A stretch of DNA of 64,000 nucleotides from Pseudomonas putida NBRC 14164 (lineage in GTDB: Bacteria; Pseudomonadota; Gammaproteobacteria; Pseudomonadales; Pseudomonadaceae): contig NC_021505.1 in the NCBI RefSeq assembly GCF_000412675.1, forward strand, positions 4,830,501 through 4,894,500. The letters are read 5' to 3'. Under the pieces are notes generated by a model. That model did no database searches and had not been told where the DNA came from. It saw only the letters and a list, made by a program, of their open reading frames with translations. The number at the start of each line of letters is the position of its first letter. The stretch's first letter is position 1. The position numbers and the translations under genes are program-made. Positions 59,160 through 64,000 of this stretch are shown piece after piece.

Positions 59160-59246
59160 AGACAACACTACAACCCAGTTTTTTTACTGTCCCGCCGCCG
59201 CTGTTTCGTCTTGTATCTAGACGCCCCTCTTTCCAAGGACTGCCCC

Positions 59247-59840
59247 ATGACCGAACGCCCAGCCCTGCGCTCCCAGCGCCTGAACCAGATCACCCACGCC
59301 CCGCACGCCGAGCTGGATGCCCTGGTCAAATCCCACGCGCCCTTCGACAGCCGCGAAAGCTTCGCCCGCTTCGTCGTTGCCCAGTACCTGTTCCAGTCCG
59401 AGCTGCAAGCCCTGTACAACGATCCGCAGCTGAACGCCATAGTCCCCGACCTGGCCGAGCGTTGCCGTGCCGACCAGGCCCGCCTGGACCTCGCCGACCT
59501 CGACACCGAAGTGCCAGCCGCCGTGCCAGGCGCCGTGGGCAAGCCGAGCCTGGGCGAGGCAATGGGCTGGATCTTCGTCTCTGAAGGCTCCAAACTGGGC
59601 GCTGCGTTTCTGATCAAGCGTGCCGTGGCCCTGGAGCTTTCCGACACCTTCGGTGCCCGCCACCTGGGCGAGCCAGCCGGTGGCCGTGCCGAAGGCTGGA
59701 AGCAGTTCACCCGCATCCTCGATGGCCTTGAGCTGTCGGCTGAAGAGGAAGCCGCTGCCGAACGCGGTGCAGTTGCCGCCTTCGAGCGTTTCACCGAACT
59801 GCTCAAACATGCCTATGCTGCGGATGCCGCGCTGGTCTGA
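59247..59840 (+). CDS. hemO: Heme oxygenase (HemO/PigA type)
   Basis: 197 residues from the ATG at 59247, with AAGGA 7 bases upstream; the open frame upstream is the REP region. Helical heme oxygenase: proximal His in ITHAPHAELDALV, then FVVAQYLFQSELQALY, and GWIFVSEGSKLGAAFL, the distal helix with its Gly-rich kink. Breaks heme to biliverdin, CO and iron in the cytoplasm. Same direction as the receptor, so probably iron-controlled. Confidence 0.93.
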   Translation: MTERPALRSQRLNQITHAPHAELDALVKSHAPFDSRESFARFVVAQYLFQSELQALYNDPQLNAIVPDLAERCRADQARLDLADLDTEVPAAVPGAVGKPSLGEAMGWIFVSEGSKLGAAFLIKRAVALELSDTFGARHLGEPAGGRAEGWKQFTRILDGLELSAEEEAAAERGAVAAFERFTELLKHAYAADAALV

Positions 59841-59894
59841 TACGCCGTAACCGGCCACCCTACCGGTGGCCGAACCGCTTTTTGCAGTGAGACC

Positions 59895-60308
59895 ATGACC
59901 CGACCTGCCCGCTCGAAGATCGCCCGCCTGTTGTATGGAATCCTGGCTTACGTGAGCCTTGGGGTGGGCTTGGTCGCGATCGTCATACCCGGTTTGCCGA
60001 CCACCGAATTCATCCTGCTGGCCGCCTGGGCGGCGACCCGCAGCTCGCCGCGCCTGTCTGCCTGGCTGGAGAACCACCGGCTGTTCGGGCCGATTCTCTA
60101 CAACTGGCGCAACGGCAAGGTGATCCAGCGCCGGGCCAAGGTAAGCGCTACCATCAGCATGCTGCTGTGCGCGGGCCTGATGCTGACGTTTCTGGAGCAC
60201 CACTGGCCCGTGTTCCTGGCAATCGCCGGCATGACCTTGGGCAACCTGTGGATCTGGTCACGCCCGGAACACGCCTGCCCTGCCCCGTCACAAGCTCAAC
60301 AGCCCTGA
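59895..60308 (+). CDS. DUF454 (YbaN-like) inner-membrane protein
   Basis: 137 residues, about three or four membrane segments. DUF454 marks: YGILAYVSLGVGLVAIVIPGLPTTEFILLAAWAATRSSPRL, WLENHRLFGPILYNWRNGKVIQRRAK. Function unknown; often near heme or iron genes in pseudomonads. Its last 21 bases overlap the end of the converging antiporter gene. Confidence 0.88.
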   Translation: MTRPARSKIARLLYGILAYVSLGVGLVAIVIPGLPTTEFILLAAWAATRSSPRLSAWLENHRLFGPILYNWRNGKVIQRRAKVSATISMLLCAGLMLTFLEHHWPVFLAIAGMTLGNLWIWSRPEHACPAPSQAQQP

Positions 60309-61715
60309 GTACAGGGCGTAGGCCGCCAGTGCAGCGCCCGCCAGCACGGCGGCGAAAATCAGCTTTTCCCATGTGGTGAACAATGCCTGGCCCTGCTCAT
60401 GCTTGGCCCTGGCAAACAGGATCACGCCGGGGGCATACAGCAGCGCCGACAACAGCAGGTACTTGAGCCCGCCGGCATACAACAGCCATACGGCGTACAG
60501 CAAGGCAACCAGCGCCACCAGCAAGTCCTTGCGGCGCAGCCCCGGTTGCCCGGCGTAGGTTTCTGCACGCACAGCCAGCAGCACGGCATACGCCGCCGAC
60601 CACAGGTAAGGCACCAGGATCATCGACGAAGCCAGGTAGATGAGGCTGGTGTAGGTACCGGCCGAGAACAGCGTAATCAGCAGGAAGCCCTGGATCATGC
60701 AGTTGGTCAGCCACAGGGCGTTGGAGGGCACATGGTTGGCGTTTTCCTTGGCCAGGAAGCGCGGCATGGTCTTGTCCCGCGCCGTGGCGAACAGGATCTC
60801 GGCACACAGCAGCGCCCACGACAGCAACGCACCCAGCAGCGAAACCGCCAAGCCGAGGCTGATCAGCAACGCCCCCCAAGGGCCGACGATATGCTCCAGC
60901 ACCGAGGCCAGCGACGGGTTTTGCAAACCGGCCAGTTCAGGCTGGGTCATCACCCCCAGCGAAAGCACGTTGACCAGCACCAGCAGCGCCAGCACACCCA
61001 GAAAACCGATGACGGTGGCCTTGCCCACATCCGAACGACGCTCGGCGCGCCCGGAGTACACGCTGGCGCCCTCGATGCCGATGAACACGAACACGGTCAC
61101 CAGCATCATGTTGCGCACCTGCTCCAGCACGCTGCCGAATTGCGGGTTGCTCAAGCCCCAGATGTCACGGGTGAAGATATCGGCACGAAAGGCGAACGCC
61201 GCAATCACCACGAACATCAGCAACGGCACCACCTTGGCCACGGTGGTCACCTGGTTGATGAACGCGGCTTCCTTGATGCCGCGCAGCACCAGAAAATGCA
61301 CCGACCACAGCAGCAGTGAGGCGCAGCCGATGGCGATCGGCGTGTTGCCTTCGCCGAAAACCGGAAAGTAGAAGCCCAAGGTGCTGAACAGCAGTACGAA
61401 ATAACCGACGTTGCCCAGCCAGGCGCTGATCCAGTAGCCCCAGGCCGAAGAGAAGCCCATATAGTCGCCGAAACCCGCCTTGGCGTAGGCGTACACCCCC
61501 GAGTCCAGTTCTGGCTTGCGGTTGGCCAGGGTCTGGAACACGAAGGCCAGGGCCAGCATGCCGACGGCGGTGATGCCCCAGCCGATCAGCACCGCCCCGA
61601 CATCGGCACGCGCCGCCATGTTCTGCGGCAGCGAGAAGATCCCGCCGCCAATCATCGAGCCGACCACCAGTGCGATCAGCGCGCCCAGGCGCAACTTCTG
61701 TCCCGGTTCGCTCAT
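60288..61715 (-). CDS. Arginine/ornithine antiporter (paralogue 1)
   Basis: 475 residues, APC superfamily basic amino acid antiporter with 12-13 membrane helices. First helix with the GSMIGGGIFSLPQNMAA loop, then NRKPELDSGVYAYAKAGFGDYMGFSSAWGYWISAWLGNVGYF and FIGIEGASVYSGRAERRSDVG. Same length and near-identical motifs as the arcD gene at 62152, in the opposite direction. Likely exchanges arginine for ornithine; the different upstream region suggests different control. Confidence 0.94.
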   Translation of the reverse strand: MSEPGQKLRLGALIALVVGSMIGGGIFSLPQNMAARADVGAVLIGWGITAVGMLALAFVFQTLANRKPELDSGVYAYAKAGFGDYMGFSSAWGYWISAWLGNVGYFVLLFSTLGFYFPVFGEGNTPIAIGCASLLLWSVHFLVLRGIKEAAFINQVTTVAKVVPLLMFVVIAAFAFRADIFTRDIWGLSNPQFGSVLEQVRNMMLVTVFVFIGIEGASVYSGRAERRSDVGKATVIGFLGVLALLVLVNVLSLGVMTQPELAGLQNPSLASVLEHIVGPWGALLISLGLAVSLLGALLSWALLCAEILFATARDKTMPRFLAKENANHVPSNALWLTNCMIQGFLLITLFSAGTYTSLIYLASSMILVPYLWSAAYAVLLAVRAETYAGQPGLRRKDLLVALVALLYAVWLLYAGGLKYLLLSALLYAPGVILFARAKHEQGQALFTTWEKLIFAAVLAGAALAAYALYSGLLSL

Positions 61716-62151
61716 GCATCCCCCATTTTTTTACGCGCTGTCATGCCTTTGAAACAGCCCTGCGGGCCATATACATGTGGTTACTTATAAGAGAACCCGC
61801 CACTCAAGCTATAGCACTCATAACTGCTTTGTCTATGCAACCTTCCTTAAAAGCTAGCAGCTGGACAGCAACTAGAACAGTTCCCGATAAAACTCAAAAT
61901 TATTGTGAAAAATTTGCGAAAGCTTCAAAAACGGCTAGCTTCAAGCATCGCAGGCTGAACAGAGCGTTTGCTCTAGAAAGACATGGAGGTGCCAGCGCGC
62001 AAGGCTTGCAGCTTAAGCTGTCGGCACTCTCCAGGAGCACCCGTGAAGGAAATTTCCTACCTTCACGTCGCCTTAAACTGACACAAGTCAGCTTACGGCA
62101 ACGGCGTCGGATTTATGCTGACGTCAACTTTCTCCTGGCAGGAGTTGTTAA
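61716..62151. promoter_or_regulatory. Intergenic control region between the two antiporters
   Basis: 436 bases, richer in A/T than the flanks, with no gene. It holds a 12-base palindrome CAGCTTAAGCTG (62009-62020), a stem CGTGAAGG (62042-62049) with CCTTCACG (62060-62067) that contains the palindrome GGAAATTTCC (62048-62057), the ANR-type site at 62078-62091, a -10 TATGCT (62114-62119) and GGAG (62141-62144) before arcD. Nothing recognisable was seen for the minus-strand gene. Confidence 0.6.
62078..62091. promoter_or_regulatory. ANR-type box of the arc operon
   Basis: CTGAC, ACAA, GTCAG: perfect inverted repeat related to the FNR/ANR consensus TTGAT-N4-ATCAA. Its centre (62084.5) is about 41 bases upstream of a start expected from the -10 TATGCT at 62114-62119, the position for an ANR-activated promoter. 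In P. aeruginosa the arc operon is ANR-dependent. Confidence 0.7.
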
Positions 62152-63579
62152 ATGTCTGATTCATCCGGAAAACTAAAGCTCGGCGCGTTAGTTGCACTTG
62201 TCGTCGGTTCGATGATTGGCGGCGGGATCTTCTCGCTGCCGCAAAACATGGCCGCCAGTGCAGGGGTTGGCGCTGTGCTGATCGGCTGGGGCATCACCGC
62301 GGTCGGCATGCTGACCCTGGCGTTCGTGTTCCAGACCCTGGCCAACCGCAAGCCTGACCTGGATGGCGGGGTGTATGCCTACGCCAAGGCCGGTTTCGGC
62401 GACTACATGGGCTTCTCTTCGGCCTGGGGCTACTGGATCAGCGCCTGGCTGGGTAACGTCGGCTACTTCGTGCTGTTGTTCAGCACCTTGGGCTACTTCT
62501 TCCCGATCTTCGGAGAAGGCAACACGCCGGCCGCCATCATTGGCGCGTCGATCCTGTTGTGGGCAGTGCACTTCCTGGTGCTGCGTGGCATCAAGGAAGC
62601 CGCGTTCATCAACCTGGTCACCACCGTGGCCAAAGTGGTGCCGCTGGTGCTGTTCGCGCTGATCTGCCTGTTTGCCTTCAGGCTCGACATCTTCACCGCC
62701 GACATCTGGGCCCTGGGTACACCGGAGCTGGGCAGCGTGATGAACCAGGTGCGCAACATGATGCTGGTCACCGTGTGGGTGTTCATCGGCATCGAGGGCG
62801 CGAGCATCTTCTCGTCCCGGGCGGAAAAGCGCTCCGACGTGGGCAAGGCCACGGTCATCGGTTTTGTCACCGTGCTGCTGTTCCTGGTGCTGGTCAACGT
62901 GCTGTCTCTGGGCATCATGACCCAACCGGAACTGGCCAAGCTGCAGAACCCGTCGATGGCAGCCGTACTGGAGCATGTGGTCGGCCACTGGGGCGCGGTG
63001 CTGATCAGCGTCGGCTTGATCATCTCGCTGTTGGGGGCCTTGCTTTCGTGGGTACTGCTGTGCGCCGAGATCATGTTCGCTGCCGCCAAAGACCACACCA
63101 TGCCGGAGTTCCTGCGCCGCGAAAATGCCAACCAGGTACCGGCCAACGCCCTGTGGCTTACCAACGCCATGGTGCAGATCTTCCTGGTGATCACGCTGTT
63201 CTCCAACAGCACCTACCTGTCGCTGATCTACCTCGCCACCTCGATGATCCTGGTGCCCTACCTGTGGTCGGCAGCCTATGCGTTCCTGCTGGCACTGCGC
63301 AGCGAAACCTACGAGCAGGCCCTGGCCGAACGCAAGAAAGACCTGATCATCGGCGGCATCGCCCTGCTGTACGCCATCTGGCTGCTGTACGCCGGCGGCG
63401 TGAAATACCTGCTGCTCTCGGCCCTGCTCTACGCACCTGGGGCGATTTTGTTCGCCAAAGCCAAGCGTGAAGTTGGCCAACCTATCTTCACCAACGTGGA
63501 AAAACTGATCTTCGCAGCCGTGGTCATTGGCGCCCTGGTGGCAGCTTATGGCCTGTACGACGGCTTCCTGACCCTTTGA
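62152..63579 (+). CDS. arcD: Arginine/ornithine antiporter ArcD
   Basis: 475 residues, APC superfamily. Starts MSDSSGKLKLGALVALVVGSMIGGGIFSLPQNMAA and continues as the paralogue on the minus strand. First gene of the arginine deiminase operon, 33 bases before arcA. Exchanges external arginine for ornithine so that the pathway can yield ATP without oxygen. Confidence 0.96.
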   Translation: MSDSSGKLKLGALVALVVGSMIGGGIFSLPQNMAASAGVGAVLIGWGITAVGMLTLAFVFQTLANRKPDLDGGVYAYAKAGFGDYMGFSSAWGYWISAWLGNVGYFVLLFSTLGYFFPIFGEGNTPAAIIGASILLWAVHFLVLRGIKEAAFINLVTTVAKVVPLVLFALICLFAFRLDIFTADIWALGTPELGSVMNQVRNMMLVTVWVFIGIEGASIFSSRAEKRSDVGKATVIGFVTVLLFLVLVNVLSLGIMTQPELAKLQNPSMAAVLEHVVGHWGAVLISVGLIISLLGALLSWVLLCAEIMFAAAKDHTMPEFLRRENANQVPANALWLTNAMVQIFLVITLFSNSTYLSLIYLATSMILVPYLWSAAYAFLLALRSETYEQALAERKKDLIIGGIALLYAIWLLYAGGVKYLLLSALLYAPGAILFAKAKREVGQPIFTNVEKLIFAAVVIGALVAAYGLYDGFLTL

Positions 63580-63612
63580 CCCACGTCTTCGTTCAATTGG
63601 AGGAATGAAACC

Positions 63613-64000
63613 ATGTCCGCTGAAAAACAGAAGTACGGTGTCCACTCCGAAGCCGGCAAACTGCGCAAAGTGATGGTTTGCTCGCCGGGCCTGGCGCACA
63701 AGCGCCTGACGCCGAGCAACTGTGACGAGCTGCTGTTCGACGATGTGATCTGGGTCGACCAGGCCAAGCGTGACCATTTCGACTTCGTCACCAAAATGCG
63801 CGAGCGCGGCGTGGATGTGCTGGAAATGCACAACCTGCTGACAGACATCGTGCAGCAACCCGAAGCCCTCAAGTGGATCCTTGACCGCAAGATTACCTCT
63901 GACACCGTGGGTGTCGGCCTGACCAACGAGGTGCGTAGCTGGCTCGAAGGGCTGGAACCACGCCACCTGGCAGAGTTCCTGATTGGCGGCGTGGCAGGCC
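63613..64000 (+). CDS. arcA: Arginine deiminase, 3' part outside window
   Basis: First 129 codons only; GGAGGA lies 8 bases upstream of the ATG. Starts MSAEKQKYGVHSEAGKLRKVMVCSPGLAHKRLTPSNCDELLFDDVIWVDQAKRDHF, with the FDD substrate-binding motif typical of ArcA. Converts arginine to citrulline and ammonia; the later ligands and the catalytic Cys lie beyond the window. Confidence 0.97.
   Translation, partial: MSAEKQKYGVHSEAGKLRKVMVCSPGLAHKRLTPSNCDELLFDDVIWVDQAKRDHFDFVTKMRERGVDVLEMHNLLTDIVQQPEALKWILDRKITSDTVGVGLTNEVRSWLEGLEPRHLAEFLIGGVAG

Noticed and set aside
1..64000. CRISPR arrays, prophage, IS elements, tRNA or rRNA genes
   Set aside because: No regularly spaced repeats, transposase or phage genes, or RNA gene signatures were found; the only repeats are REP palindromes.

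Overview
This 64 kb window is G+C-rich chromosomal DNA from a Pseudomonas of the P. putida group. The basis is the gene content and order: a complete Entner-Doudoroff and glucose-uptake region (leuA, eda, pgl, zwf, hexR, gts transporter, oprB, gtrS/gltR, glk, edd, gap), the purL-mltF-tadA-guaAB block, an arc (arginine deiminase) operon with a duplicated antiporter, and Pseudomonas-type REP palindromes in most intergenic gaps. From memory this is the order of P. putida KT2440 in reverse. No rRNA, tRNA, IS element, prophage or CRISPR array was seen.

Layout. (1) 1-15.0 kb: a type II secretion operon on the minus strand, headed by a Tat-lipoprotein-like relative of SoxB/5'-nucleotidase whose metal ligands look lost (gspC-D-E-F-G-H-I-J-L-M-N follow; gspN runs off the window). 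A divergent PhoX-type phosphatase lies upstream. gspK stands alone at 12.6-13.6 kb, then comes a second tatABC set. Pho-box-like repeats sit upstream of the operon and, more weakly, upstream of tatA. The block reads as one Tat-then-T2SS phosphate-scavenging export unit. (2) 15.1-31.8 kb: a NIF3/YqfO-like protein, purL, mltF, tadA, a Tat multicopper oxidase, a 985-residue toxin/effector-like gene, guaA, guaB, a zinc-ribbon protein, a TSUP permease and a LysR regulator. (3) 32.0-36.3 kb: xseA, a LytM peptidase, and leuA behind a possible leucine-rich leader peptide. (4) 36.5-37.2 kb: a monalysin-like pore-forming toxin gene on the minus strand, placed between the leuA and eda terminators. (5) 37.4-54.5 kb: glucose catabolism and uptake, with three HexR-type operators and two A-rich Crc/Hfq-type motifs at start sites. 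(6) 54.7-60.3 kb: a Fur-box-preceded FecI/FecR/TonB receptor set followed by heme oxygenase, i.e. heme iron acquisition, then a DUF454 protein. (7) 60.3-64.0 kb: two divergent paralogous arginine/ornithine antiporters and the start of arcA; an ANR-type site lies at the expected distance upstream of arcD.

The points most worth a second look are the monalysin-like gene, the large putative toxin at 23.2-26.2 kb, the degenerate SoxB-like protein heading the T2SS operon, and a REP pair embedded in the coding leader of the pseudopilin gspJ.
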